NCBI RefSeq assembly: GCF_002072185.1
Contig: NZ_MVIW01000003.1
Coordinates: forward strand, 62,001-126,000
Direction of reading: 5' to 3'
DNA: 64,000 nucleotides
DNA from: Actinomyces denticolens
GTDB taxonomy: Bacteria > Actinomycetota > Actinomycetes > Actinomycetales > Actinomycetaceae
Below the pieces are notes generated by a model. That model had not been told where the DNA came from and did no database searches. It saw only the letters and a list, made by a program, of their open reading frames with translations. Positions 52,279 through 61,613 of this stretch are shown one piece after another; within the stretch, counting starts at the first letter, position 1; the number at the start of each line of letters is the position of its first letter. The position numbers and the translations under genes are program-made.

Positions 52279-54057
52279 TCACTCCTCCTCCCACGCCGGG
52301 CTCATGCCCAGGGCGTGCTGGATCTCGTCATTGGACACGCCCGCGGCGACCATCGGCCACACCTGGGCGTCGGCCGAGCAGATGAAGTCGACGACGACGG
52401 GGCGGTCGTTGATGGCGTTGGCCTTCTCGATGACCGCGTCGAGGTCCTCCAGGCGCTCGCAGCGCAGGCCCACGGCGCCGTAGGCCTGCGCCAGGGCCAC
52501 GAAGTCGGGGATGCGCCGGGTTCCGGCGCCGGTGTGCAGGTCCGTGTTGGAGTAGCGCTGCCCGTAGAAGAGGGTCTGCCACTGGCGCACCATGCCCAGG
52601 GAGGAGTTGTTGATGATCGCGACCTTGATCGGGATCTCGTTGAGGGTGCAGGTGGCGAGCTCCTGGTTGGTCATCTGGAAGCAGCCGTCGCCGTCGATGA
52701 GCCACACGGGCCGGTCGGGCCGGCCGACCTTGGCGCCCATGGCGGCGGGCACGCCGTACCCCATGGTGCCGGCCCCCGCCGAGGTGAGCCAGGAGCGCGG
52801 CTGGTTGAAGCCCAGGAAGTGCGCGGCCCACATCTGGTGCTGCCCGACGCCGGTGGCCCAGATCGTGTCCTCGGGGGCGCCGGCGGCCAGGTGGGTGATG
52901 ACCTCCTGGGGCTGGAGGATGCCGTCGTCGGTGTCGGTCCAGGCGATGGGGTAGCGGCGGCGGACGTCGCCGACCTCGGCCACCCAGGGCTCCAGGCTCA
53001 CGCGCTCCTCGCCCTGCGCGGCGATCGCCGCGGTGAGCGCGGGCACGACGTCGACGAGGTCGCCGACGATGGGCACGTCCGCGGTGCGGATCTTGGAGAT
53101 CTCGGCGGGGTCGATGTCGACGTGGATGACGGCGGCGCGCCGGGCGAAGGTGTCGGGCCTGCCCGTGACGCGGTCGTCGAAGCGCGCGCCGAGGCTGACG
53201 ACGACGTCCGCCCTCTGGAGGGCTCCGACGGCGGGCACGGTGCCGTGCATGCCCGGCATCCCCAGGTGGAGGGGGTGATCGGTGGGCATGATGTCCAACG
53301 CGGTGAGAGTGGTGACGAAGGGGGCGCCGAGGGTGTCGATGAGCTCGGTGAGGGCCTCGGTGGCGATGCCCGCGCGGGCCAATCCTCCGCCGAGGTAGAG
53401 GACGGGGCGCTGGGCGTGGGCGAGGACCTCGGCGGCCTGCTCGATGCGCCGCTGGTTGGGGCGCCCGGGCAGGGTGTAACCGGGCAGGCCCAGCCGGGGC
53501 GGCCAGTGGAACTCGGCGGTGCCCACCTGGGCGTCCTTGGTGACGTCGACGACGACGGGGCCCGGACGCCCCGTGGAGGCCAGGTGGAAGGCCTCGGCGA
53601 TGCGCTCGGGGATCTCCGCGGGATCGGACACCAGGAAGGAGTGCTTGACGAAGGGCATCGTCGAGCCGATCACGTCCGCTTCCTGGAAGGCGTCGGTCCC
53701 GATGGAGCCCGCGCCCACCTGCCCCGTGATCGCGACCATGGGCACGGAGTCCATATGCGCGTCACCGATGGGGGTGATGAGGTTGGTCGCCCCGGGGCCG
53801 GAGGTGGCCACGCACACGCCCGGTCTCCCGGTGGCCAGGGCGTAGCCCTCCGCCGCGTGCCCGGCGCCCTGCTCATGGCGCACGAGGATGTGGCGGATCC
53901 TGGAGCTGGCCAGCAGTGGGTCGTAGAAGGGGAGGATCGCGCCGCCCGGCATGCCGAAGATGTCGGTGACCCCGAGCTCCTCCAGAGAGCGCACGAGGGC
54001 CTCCGCTCCCGTCATCACCTCGGGGACGGCCGCGTTCGGGGTGTCCTGGCGCGCCAT
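52279..54057 (-). CDS. ilvB: Acetolactate synthase large (catalytic) subunit
   Basis: This 592-residue TPP- and FAD-dependent enzyme forms acetolactate or acetohydroxybutyrate. The catalytic glutamate lies in [18 protein letters not shown], and the TPP/Mg motif is [20 protein letters not shown] with INN. The second of two adjacent ATGs (54057) is chosen because GGAGGG is five bases before it. An in-frame extension to 54135 exists but has no Shine-Dalgarno. It is the first gene of ilvB-ilvN-ilvC-leuB-ilvE. Confidence 0.96.
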   Translation of the reverse strand: MARQDTPNAAVPEVMTGAEALVRSLEELGVTDIFGMPGGAILPFYDPLLASSRIRHILVRHEQGAGHAAEGYALATGRPGVCVATSGPGATNLITPIGDAHMDSVPMVAITGQVGAGSIGTDAFQEADVIGSTMPFVKHSFLVSDPAEIPERIAEAFHLASTGRPGPVVVDVTKDAQVGTAEFHWPPRLGLPGYTLPGRPNQRRIEQAAEVLAHAQRPVLYLGGGLARAGIATEALTELIDTLGAPFVTTLTALDIMPTDHPLHLGMPGMHGTVPAVGALQRADVVVSLGARFDDRVTGRPDTFARRAAVIHVDIDPAEISKIRTADVPIVGDLVDVVPALTAAIAAQGEERVSLEPWVAEVGDVRRRYPIAWTDTDDGILQPQEVITHLAAGAPEDTIWATGVGQHQMWAAHFLGFNQPRSWLTSAGAGTMGYGVPAAMGAKVGRPDRPVWLIDGDGCFQMTNQELATCTLNEIPIKVAIINNSSLGMVRQWQTLFYGQRYSNTDLHTGAGTRRIPDFVALAQAYGAVGLRCERLEDLDAVIEKANAINDRPVVVDFICSADAQVWPMVAAGVSNDEIQHALGMSPAWEEE

Positions 54058-54384
54058 CATCGCCCTCCAATCGATCGGTCCTCCCGGCGCGGCGCCGGCT
54101 GGGACCACCGTATGGCACTCCACGAGACGAGTCATATCAGAGATCGATCATCCCACATCGTGGAATCACGGATCGGGGAATAGTCCATACGGCCCTGTCA
54201 GGCCCCATCCCGGGCGCGCCGTGCCTTTGGTCCGTCATCAGACATGGTCCCGTTGATGAGAGAATGTCAGGGCATCCGCCGGGCGCCACCGGCGGGCGGG
54301 GGCATCGCAGTCCCTGCACATGACCGCTTCTCAATGACGACCCTGCGCGCCGAGGCCGGGCAGGACCGGAAGGCTACGATCATC
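54058..54384. other. Divergent regulatory region between ilvB and the AspT-type transporter
   Basis: This 327-base gap should contain the ilvB promoter (leftward) and the transporter promoter (rightward). On the minus strand a TGATAT element near 54132-54137 could be the ilvB -10. I see no T-box, and no leader peptide rich in Ile, Leu or Val codons. The gene on the right may begin as early as 54334. Confidence 0.5.
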
Positions 54385-55998
54385 GTGACCCAAGGACTAC
54401 TCACCCATCTGCACGATAACCCTGTTCTCGTGCTGTTCCTGCTCATCGGGCTGGGCATGCTCGTCGGCCATATCAAGGTGCGGGGGGTCAGCCTGGGCGC
54501 GGCCGCCGTCCTCTTCGCGGGCATCGCCCTGGCGGCCTGGGGGATCTCCCAGCAGGTCGAGATCGCGATCCCCGCCCCGCTGGGGGTTCTCGGCCTGGCG
54601 ATCTTCACCTTCGCCATCGGCATCCAATCGGGTCCCAACTTCTTCCACGTGCTGCGCACCGCGGCGGGGCCCCTGGCGCTCATGCTGCTCTTCTTCCTCG
54701 TGGCCGCGGGCGCCGGCCTGGGCCTGGGCCACGCCCTGGGCATGGACTCGGCCCAGATCGCCGGCACCTTCGCCGGGGCGCTCACCAACACGCCGGCGCT
54801 GGCCGCCGCGGGCAACGCCGCCGCGCTCTCGGGCAATTCCGACGGCGCCGCGATCGCCACGGTCGGCTACGCCGTCTCCTACCTGTACGGCGTCATCGGG
54901 ATGCTGTTCTTCAGCCTCCTGGCCCTGCGCTACCGCAGTTCGGACCGTGACAAGCCCTCGCCCCTGGCCAACCGCACGATCCGCGTGGAGCGCTCCGACG
55001 GCCCGGTGATCGCCGACATCGCCGCCAGGATCTCCGGGGAGCTCAAGTTCTCGCGCCTGCGGCGCGGCGAGACCGGGCCGATCACCCGCCCCTCGGGCGA
55101 GGACCGCGTCTTCAAGGACGACCTGGTGACCGTCGTCGGCACTCAGGACGCCGTCAACCAGGTCATCAAGGAGCTGGGCCACGGCTCGTCGCACTCCCTC
55201 ATCGAGGACCGCAAGTACCTCGACTTCCGGCGCATCACCGTCTCGGATCCGAAGCTCGCCGGCCGCACCCTCGCCGATCTCGACATCGACCACCGCTTCG
55301 GCGCGACGATCTCGCGCGTGCGGCGCGGCGACGTCGACATGGTCGGCACCCCGGACCTCGTCCTCCAGCAGGGGGACCGCGTGCGCGTCGTCGCCCCGAC
55401 CGGGCGGATGGCCGAGGTGTCGAAGTTCTTCGGGGACTCCGCGCGGGGCCTGTCCTCGATCAACCCCATCGCGCTCGGGCTGGGCATGGCCCTGGGCATC
55501 GTCATCGGCGAGTGGGAGATCCTCACCCCCACCGGCGCCACGTTCTCCATCGGCTCGGCGGCCGGCACGCTCCTCGTCGGGCTCGTGTTCGGCCGGATCG
55601 GGCGCATCAAGAGCTTCGTGACCGCGATCCCCTTCACCGCCACGGCCGTGCTCGCGGAGTTCGGGCTCCTGGTCTTCCTCGCCCAGGCGGGCACGAAGGC
55701 GGGCGGCCAGATCGCCGACGCCTTCACCGGTGGCGACTGGTGGAAGATCCTGCTCACCGGCTTCGTCATCACAACGATCGTCGGCATGGGCCTGTACGCC
55801 TCGATGCGCTGGATCGTGAGGATGGGCGGGACGCGCCTGTCCGGGCTCATCGGCGGGGCGCAGACCCAGCCGGCGGTGCTGGCCTTCGCCAACGAGCGCA
55901 CCGGGGCCGACCCCCGGGTGGCCCTGGGCTACGCGATGGTCTACCCCGTGGCCATGATCGTGAAGATCCTCATCGCGCAGATCCTCGGCGGCCTGTGA
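54385..55998 (+). CDS. AspT/YidE-type transporter with paired TrkA-C domains
   Basis: This 537-residue membrane protein has two five-helix halves with inverted symmetry (about 10-170 and 370-537), separated by two TrkA-C-like cytoplasmic domains (about 195-365). DNPVLVLFLLIGLGMLVG is the conserved start, and FAIGIQSGPNFFHVLR and GTFAGALTNTPALAAAGNA are family hallmarks. Characterised AspT exchanges aspartate and alanine; most relatives have no known substrate. The start is uncertain: GTG at 54385 gives the family-length N-terminus, while ATG at 54334 is possible. Orientation is opposite to ilvB. Confidence 0.85.
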   Translation: MTQGLLTHLHDNPVLVLFLLIGLGMLVGHIKVRGVSLGAAAVLFAGIALAAWGISQQVEIAIPAPLGVLGLAIFTFAIGIQSGPNFFHVLRTAAGPLALMLLFFLVAAGAGLGLGHALGMDSAQIAGTFAGALTNTPALAAAGNAAALSGNSDGAAIATVGYAVSYLYGVIGMLFFSLLALRYRSSDRDKPSPLANRTIRVERSDGPVIADIAARISGELKFSRLRRGETGPITRPSGEDRVFKDDLVTVVGTQDAVNQVIKELGHGSSHSLIEDRKYLDFRRITVSDPKLAGRTLADLDIDHRFGATISRVRRGDVDMVGTPDLVLQQGDRVRVVAPTGRMAEVSKFFGDSARGLSSINPIALGLGMALGIVIGEWEILTPTGATFSIGSAAGTLLVGLVFGRIGRIKSFVTAIPFTATAVLAEFGLLVFLAQAGTKAGGQIADAFTGGDWWKILLTGFVITTIVGMGLYASMRWIVRMGGTRLSGLIGGAQTQPAVLAFANERTGADPRVALGYAMVYPVAMIVKILIAQILGGL

Positions 55999-56019
55999 GG
56001 CACGGCCCGCGGGCACGAC

Positions 56020-56057
56020 GAGGGGCCCGGGCCCACCATGGTGGGCCCGGGCCCCTC
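56020..56057. terminator. 38-base perfect palindrome between convergent transporter genes
   Basis: The sequence from 56020 to 56057 is a perfect inverted repeat centred between 56038 and 56039, giving a hairpin of up to 17 GC-rich pairs. It lies 22 bases after the AspT-type gene and 34 bases beyond the ThrE-like stop codon, which fits a bidirectional terminator. Confidence 0.8.
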
Positions 56058-56090
56058 CTCATCGGTGCCTCTTACCGGCGCGGGCCGCTC

Positions 56091-57443
56091 TCAGTCGCCC
56101 TCGGGCTCGGGCAGCTCGATCATGCCGGAGGTGGGCATGTCGTGGCGCCAGTTGCGGTCGGTCATGATGCGGGCCAGGGCGAGGCCCACGCCGATGGCCG
56201 TGATGACGAAGAGCACCTCCGCGATGCTGGCGGCCGCCTGGCCGACGGCCACCCGCGTGTCGACCGTGTGGTCGTTGAGCGCGGAGATCGCGCGGTAGAA
56301 GGGGACGCCGGGGATCATGATGACGACCGCCGGCACGGACAGCGCCACACGGGACAGGGAGGCCCGTGAGACGAAGGCCTGGGCGAGCAGGCCGATGACG
56401 ACCGCGGCCAGGCCGACGGACATCTGCCACGGGACGTGGTAGACGTCGATGAGGACGAGCCTGCCCGTGTTCGCCACGGCCCCGATGACCGCGGAGATGA
56501 GGCAGGCGCGGGCCCGGGCGTTGAACAGGACGGCGAAGCCGTAGGCGGCGATGAAGGAGCACAGGAGCCGGAGGGCGTAGAGGACCGGGCCGTCGGGCGC
56601 GGACGCGGCGGTGCCGGTGACATCCCAGTCGGCGATGGAGGTGACGGTCCATACGGCGACGCCTGCCGCCATCATGACCATGACGACGTAGGACATGCGG
56701 GACACGGCCGAGGAGAAGTCCTGTCGGACCAGGTCGAGCATGGCGGTGACCATGGGGAAGCCGGGGATGAGGAAGAGGATCGCGGAGATGATCCCGCCCT
56801 GGTGCCCGGGCGAGATGAGCCCCGCGGCGCCGAGCCCGGCGATGACCACCATGTAGAGGGTCGAGGCGATGACCCCGCTGACGAGCCACGTGTAGAAGTG
56901 CTGCATGTGGCGCACGAGCATGGCCCGGCGCGCCGCCTGGCCGAGCGCGGCGGCGAAGAGCACCGCGAGGCACTCGGCCCATCCGCCCTTGTTGAGGAAG
57001 CAGAACCCGGCGCAGGCGATGCCGGAGGCCAGGGCGTTGGTGAGGGGGCCGTAGAGCCCGCGCATCGACTCGACCTCGGCGAGCTTGGCCTCGAGGACCT
57101 CGACGCGCTCGTGCGCGCGCAAGTCGTGGACGATGCGGCGCAGCGCCTCGAGCCGGTCGACGTTGACGCCGACGCGGCGCACCTCGGCGGCCTCCGTGCG
57201 GAAGCGCTCGCCCTCGTAGGAGGAGGTGACGAGCTCCGTCATGGTGACGGTGGCCTGGTGGCGGTCGATGCCGACGGCGGACGCGGCCCTGGCCATCGCC
57301 GACTTCACCCGGTAGGAGCCGGCTCCGGCGGCGAGCATGAGCTTGCCCAGGTGGAGGACCACCTCGGACTGCTGCATCAGTCGGTCGGCGTCGAGGCCGG
57401 ATCGGAGGCCATGAGGATCGGTAGGAGGGGGCGTCTCATTCAC
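56091..57443 (-). CDS. Threonine/serine exporter family protein (ThrE-like)
   Basis: This protein of about 450 residues has an N-terminal cytoplasmic domain followed by about ten transmembrane helices in two groups (DUF1212 and DUF3815 halves), as in Corynebacterium ThrE. The opening LHLGKLMLAAGAGSYRVKSAM and the FLIPGFPMVTAMLDLVRQDF helix-loop match the family. In the second half MIPGVPFYRAISALND repeats the P-G-x-P motif. The GTG at 57443 gives a usual N-terminus; an ATG at 57560 would add 39 basic residues and reach into the LacI promoter region. Export of threonine or serine is the family role; the true substrate is not proven. Confidence 0.83.
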   Translation of the reverse strand: MNETPPPTDPHGLRSGLDADRLMQQSEVVLHLGKLMLAAGAGSYRVKSAMARAASAVGIDRHQATVTMTELVTSSYEGERFRTEAAEVRRVGVNVDRLEALRRIVHDLRAHERVEVLEAKLAEVESMRGLYGPLTNALASGIACAGFCFLNKGGWAECLAVLFAAALGQAARRAMLVRHMQHFYTWLVSGVIASTLYMVVIAGLGAAGLISPGHQGGIISAILFLIPGFPMVTAMLDLVRQDFSSAVSRMSYVVMVMMAAGVAVWTVTSIADWDVTGTAASAPDGPVLYALRLLCSFIAAYGFAVLFNARARACLISAVIGAVANTGRLVLIDVYHVPWQMSVGLAAVVIGLLAQAFVSRASLSRVALSVPAVVIMIPGVPFYRAISALNDHTVDTRVAVGQAAASIAEVLFVITAIGVGLALARIMTDRNWRHDMPTSGMIELPEPEGD

Positions 57444-57589
57444 GCCGTTATGCTGCCCGACACCGCCGGCCCGGGCAGGGCCCGAAGGCCCAGAGAGTCG
57501 CGTGGCGCTGAGCACGTCGCCTCCCGGGGCGGCGCGGGCGCGGGCCCGGTGGATTGACATCGCGATGGGGCCCTGGTGGCATATGGGGC

Positions 57590-58648
57590 ATGTCAGGCAG
57601 TCAGCGGCAGTCACGCGTTCGCGCCGCGGATGTGGCGGCCGCCGCGGGGGTGTCGACGACCGCCGTCTCCTTCGTGCTCAATGGCCGGGACGAGGGCAAT
57701 ATCTCGCCCGCGACGCGTGAGCGCATCCTGCGGGCGGCGCAGGAGCTCGGCTACCGCCCCAACCATGTCGCGCGGAGCCTGCGGAGGAGCTCGACCAGTT
57801 CGATCGGGCTGGTCACGGACGCGTTCGCCTCCTCGCCCTTCGGGGGCAGGCTCCTCGCGGCGGCGACGGAGGAGGCCAACTCCGCCGGCGACGCCCTGAT
57901 CATGATGGACCTCGGCGGTCGCATGGATCGGGCCGCGGAGGCGATCGAGGCCCTGGAGAACCGTCAGGTCGACGCCATCATCTACGCGACGATGGGCTTC
58001 ACCGAGCTCGCCGAGCCCCCGGCGTCACGCATCCCGCTCGTGCTCGCCAACTGCGTCACGCGCCGCCCCAGCAGGCCCTCGGTCAGCCCCGACGACGCCG
58101 GTGGGGCCACCGCCGCCCTCGAGCACCTGGCGGGCCTGGGACATCGGCGCGTGGCGATGCTGGGAGGGCACTTCTCCCCCGGCGCCCGGCAGGTCGACAT
58201 CGGGAACGTCTCGGGCCCCATCCGCTGGAGGGCGTTCCGGGCCGCGGCCGACAGGAGTGGGGTCGATGCCCGGCTCGTCGGCAGGGGGTGGACGATCGAC
58301 GACGGTTACGCCGCCGCGGTGGAGGCGCTCGGCCCCCCGGAGTCGGAGCGGCCGACGGCGCTCTTCGCCGCCTGCGACCGCGTCGCGGCCGGGGCGCTGC
58401 TGGCGGCCGCGCGCCTCGGGATCTCGGTCCCCGACGATCTGTCGATCATCGGATTCGATGATCAGGAGGCGCTGGCGGAGAGCCTTGTCCCGCCGCTGAC
58501 CACTGTCGCCCTCCCCCATGCCCTCATGGGCTCCACCGCGGTCGTGATGGCCTTGGAGGCGGCCCGGGGGGAGGCGCCCGATCCGCCCCACCGCGTCCTG
58601 GAGTGCCCTGTCGTGGTCCGCGGCTCGACGGCGCCGCCCCGGTCATGA
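57590..58648 (+). CDS. LacI-family transcriptional regulator
   Basis: This 352-residue repressor has an N-terminal helix-turn-helix (VRAADVAAAAGVSTTAVSFVL) with hinge helix PNHVARSLR (near 57), and a periplasmic-binding-protein-like effector domain (about 65-345). A perfect TTGACA lies about 30 bases upstream of the ATG. It sits tail-to-tail with the fructosidase gene of the leftward sugar operon. A 16-base operator-like palindrome precedes that operon at 63013. It is the likely local repressor, induced by the imported sugar. Confidence 0.9.
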   Translation: MSGSQRQSRVRAADVAAAAGVSTTAVSFVLNGRDEGNISPATRERILRAAQELGYRPNHVARSLRRSSTSSIGLVTDAFASSPFGGRLLAAATEEANSAGDALIMMDLGGRMDRAAEAIEALENRQVDAIIYATMGFTELAEPPASRIPLVLANCVTRRPSRPSVSPDDAGGATAALEHLAGLGHRRVAMLGGHFSPGARQVDIGNVSGPIRWRAFRAAADRSGVDARLVGRGWTIDDGYAAAVEALGPPESERPTALFAACDRVAAGALLAAARLGISVPDDLSIIGFDDQEALAESLVPPLTTVALPHALMGSTAVVMALEAARGEAPDPPHRVLECPVVVRGSTAPPRS

Positions 58649-58694
58649 CGGTCGCCGTCGGGCGCGCGGCGCCCCCAGTGCCTGCGCGCGGTCC

Positions 58695-59906
58695 TCAGGG
58701 GACTCGCGGGATGACATCCGAGGCCCTGGCCGTCCTATCGGTGGCGCAGTGCAGCTCCCATGGCTCATCATGGCGCCATGTCGCGGGGATCCCCGAGTAG
58801 CGGTAGAGCTCCAGCACCGCACCATCGACCCAGACCTGGTCTCCCGGGGACAGGTCGAGCGCCCCCAGGGTGGGATGGTTCAGCCGCGCGCCGTCCCCGA
58901 GGACGTCGATCGCCCATCGCCGATCGGCGAGGACGGTCCGCCCGGCCGGCAGCGCGCCGGCTCCGCCGATGAGGGCGGTGGCCGCGCCCAGGTCGATCCT
59001 GGAGCGGACCTCACCGCCGACCAGCGACAGGCGGCGGGGAAGACTGAGGCAGCCCGAATGGTCGCGCACCGCTGGGTCCTGGTCCGGCTGGCGCACCCAT
59101 CCGATGAGGAGCGGGGCGGTGTCCGCGAGCACGACCTGCGGGGCGTAGAGGTCGGCGCCGTCGTCGAGGACGTGGGCGCTCTCGGCGATGAAGCGGAGTC
59201 GCCCGCCCTCCTGGGCGAGGTCGCCGATGGCGGCGACGACCTCGCAGAGCCGTCCCTGGTGGTGGAGGGAGACGATCAGGACCCAGCGCCCGCCGAGCGG
59301 GAACAGCTGGGGGCACTCCCATATGTCGGCGCTCCCGATCCGCCTGAGCACGGGATCGTCGTCGACGAGCAGTCCGATGTAGCGCCAGTCGGTCTCGCGC
59401 TCGCGGTCGAACAGGGCGATGGCGGGGCCGCCGTCGGCCAGGCCCGCCCCGAGCACCGCCAGCCGACGGCCCTGGTACTCGAGCACGTAGGGGTCGCGCA
59501 TGATGACGATGCCATCGGAGCGCGGGGTGCGCCCCACGACGACCGGCGGCCCCCAGTCGCGCAGGTCGGGGCTCCCCCAGCGCAGGCAGATCGTCGACTG
59601 GGCCGAGGCGTCCACGACTCCGGAGTACACGACGGCGGGCCGGTCGTGCCCGGGCACGAACACCCCCGACCAGCAGCCGAAGGAGTCGGGCCCGCCGGGC
59701 GTCGGCGAGAAGGCGATGGGCTCCTCCTCCCAGTGGGCCAGATCCCTGCTGGTGGCGTGGCCCCAGGCGATCCGACCGTGGACGGGGGCGTGCGGATTGT
59801 GCTGGTAGAACACGTGCCAGACGCCGTCGACGCGGGTGATGCCATTGGGGTCGTTGAGCCATCCCCTCGCGGGGCGCAGGTGGTAGCTCGTGGTGGGCGC
59901 GCCCAT
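58695..59906 (-). CDS. Glycoside hydrolase family 32 (fructosidase/sucrase-like)
   Basis: This 403-residue enzyme has the GH32 five-blade propeller. The nucleophile is Asp19 in GWLNDPNG, RDP occurs in IVIMRDPYVLEYQG, and the acid/base glutamate is in WECPQLFPLGG. The small C-terminal beta-sandwich is short. There is no signal peptide, so it acts inside the cell on imported beta-fructosides such as sucrose or short fructans. It is the last gene of the sugar ABC operon, 14 bases after the second permease gene, with AAGGAGG before the ATG. Confidence 0.92.
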   Translation of the reverse strand: MGAPTTSYHLRPARGWLNDPNGITRVDGVWHVFYQHNPHAPVHGRIAWGHATSRDLAHWEEEPIAFSPTPGGPDSFGCWSGVFVPGHDRPAVVYSGVVDASAQSTICLRWGSPDLRDWGPPVVVGRTPRSDGIVIMRDPYVLEYQGRRLAVLGAGLADGGPAIALFDRERETDWRYIGLLVDDDPVLRRIGSADIWECPQLFPLGGRWVLIVSLHHQGRLCEVVAAIGDLAQEGGRLRFIAESAHVLDDGADLYAPQVVLADTAPLLIGWVRQPDQDPAVRDHSGCLSLPRRLSLVGGEVRSRIDLGAATALIGGAGALPAGRTVLADRRWAIDVLGDGARLNHPTLGALDLSPGDQVWVDGAVLELYRYSGIPATWRHDEPWELHCATDRTARASDVIPRVP

Positions 59907-59920
59907 TGTTCCGGTCCTCC

Positions 59921-60730
59921 TTATCGGTGCGATCCCGCCGTCAGCCCCTCGCGCAGCGTGCGCTGCCCGAAGGCGAAGACGAGGAACGCGGGGATCATCG
60001 AGATGACGACGCCCGCCAGGACCGTGGCCACGGACCCCGTGCCCATATTGCCCTGGAGGGATACCAGTCCCAGCGGAAGGGTGAAGTTCTTCTCGCTGAT
60101 CTCGAGGATCAGGGGGCGGAAGAACTCATTCCAGTGGAAGTTGAAGGCCAGGATCCCCACGATCGCCATTCCCGGCATCGCCAGAGGGGCGTAGATGGAT
60201 CTGAAGGTGCGCCATGCCCCTGCGCCGTCGAGCTCGGCCGCCTCCCCCAGTTCCGCGGGCAGTCCGAGGAAGTACTGGCGCATGAGGAAGGTCCCGAATG
60301 CCGTGGGGATGGCCGGCAGGATGAGGGCGATGAGGGTGTCGGCCAGGTGCATGCCGCGGATGAGCATGAACACCGGCACGATGGTGACCTGCATCGGCAC
60401 CATCATCGTGGCGAGGATGAAGGCGAACAGCATCTTCTTGCCCCGGAACTCGAACCGGGCGAAGACGTACCCGGCCATCGCGGCCGAGAGCATCTGCCCG
60501 ATGGCGATCGCGCCGGTGACGAGCACCGAGTTGAGGATGAGCAGCCACATGTCGACCTTTTTGAACACCGCCGAGTAGGAGGAGAGGTCGAATGTACTGG
60601 GGATGATGGAGCTGTCGGCGGATAGTGACTCTGCGGGCGGCCGCATCGAGGCCAGGACCGTCCAGATCACTGGAGCGAGGGTGATCAGGCTCGCGAGGCC
60701 GAGGACTGCGTAGGTGACGACTTTCTTCAT
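59921..60730 (-). CDS. Carbohydrate ABC transporter permease (MalG-like)
   Basis: This 269-residue CUT1-family permease has six helices. The EAA-type loop is EAAELDGAGAWRTFRSIYAPLAMPG (near 160-185), the contact site for the shared ATPase. The start KKVVTYAVLGLASLITLAPV is typical. AGGAG lies eight bases upstream. It pairs with the adjacent MalF-like permease. No ATPase gene is in the operon, so an MsiK-like ATPase encoded elsewhere is expected. Confidence 0.92.
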   Translation of the reverse strand: MKKVVTYAVLGLASLITLAPVIWTVLASMRPPAESLSADSSIIPSTFDLSSYSAVFKKVDMWLLILNSVLVTGAIAIGQMLSAAMAGYVFARFEFRGKKMLFAFILATMMVPMQVTIVPVFMLIRGMHLADTLIALILPAIPTAFGTFLMRQYFLGLPAELGEAAELDGAGAWRTFRSIYAPLAMPGMAIVGILAFNFHWNEFFRPLILEISEKNFTLPLGLVSLQGNMGTGSVATVLAGVVISMIPAFLVFAFGQRTLREGLTAGSHR

Positions 60731-60742
60731 GGGTCAGACTCC

Positions 60743-61612
60743 TCAGCCGTAGAACACGAAACGTCGGGACAGGCGGAACTGCAGTGCTGTCACCAGCATG
60801 ATGATGATCGTCAGGATCATCCCGATCGCGGAGGCCCTGCCGAACTGGAGCTGCTTGAACGCCGACTCGTAGATCACCATGACCGCGGTGCGGGTGGAGT
60901 CCCCCGGGCCTCCTCGCGTGAGGACGTAGGGCTGGTCGAAGATCTGCAGGGCGGAGATGATCGCCATGACGGAGGCGACCAGGGTCGTGGGGCTGACCAG
61001 CGGGAAGGTGATCCTCCAGAATTGCTTCCAGCCCGTTGCGCCGTCGACCTGGGCCGCCTCGTAGACCTCCTTGGGGATGGAGGAGAGCCCTCCGAGGAAC
61101 AACAGGAATGAGAACCCGAAGTTCTGCCACACGTAGACCAGGACGACGACCACCATCGCCCCGCTCGTGGAGGTCAGCCATGGGACGTTGCCGATGCCGA
61201 GCATGGAGAGCAGGTGGTTGACCAGGCCGAAGTTCTCATTGAACAGGTAGGTCATGATGATGGAGACCGAGGCCGCGGACAGGATGAGGGGGAAGAAGAG
61301 CACCGAGCGGAAGAAGGATCTGGCCATGCTGGGCATCCTCGTATTGACGAGGACCGCCAACCCCAGGGCGACCGCGAGCTGCAGGGTCACGGCGACGACG
61401 ACGAAGCCGATGGTGTTGAGGAAGGAGACTCGGATCGTCGGGTCGGCCGCAATGCTGGTGAAGTTGTCCAGACCGACGAACTTCGGGGGCGTGACGATAT
61501 CCCATGAGAAGAAGGCGAGGCCGACCGAGGCGAGGATCGGCAGGAAGCTGAACACGCCCAGCCCGATCACCGTGGGCGCGAGGAACAACCAGATGAGAAC
61601 TTTCCGTTGCAT
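60743..61612 (-). CDS. Carbohydrate ABC transporter permease (MalF/UgpA-like)
   Basis: This 289-residue CUT1-family permease has six helices. The EAA loop reads EVYEAAQVDGATGWKQFWR (near 185-205). It begins one base after the binding-protein stop codon, and GGAGG precedes its ATG inside that gene. It works with the MalG-like protein to import a fructose-containing oligosaccharide, judged from the GH32 gene in the operon. Confidence 0.92.
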   Translation of the reverse strand: MQRKVLIWLFLAPTVIGLGVFSFLPILASVGLAFFSWDIVTPPKFVGLDNFTSIAADPTIRVSFLNTIGFVVVAVTLQLAVALGLAVLVNTRMPSMARSFFRSVLFFPLILSAASVSIIMTYLFNENFGLVNHLLSMLGIGNVPWLTSTSGAMVVVVLVYVWQNFGFSFLLFLGGLSSIPKEVYEAAQVDGATGWKQFWRITFPLVSPTTLVASVMAIISALQIFDQPYVLTRGGPGDSTRTAVMVIYESAFKQLQFGRASAIGMILTIIIMLVTALQFRLSRRFVFYG

Positions 61613-61613
61613 G

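Noticed and set aside
54058-54135. Leader peptide or in-frame N-terminal extension of ilvB (starts [11 protein letters not shown])
   Set aside because: It has few Ile/Leu/Val codons, no Shine-Dalgarno and no attenuator hairpin I could pair. The ATG at 54057 has a good ribosome-binding site.
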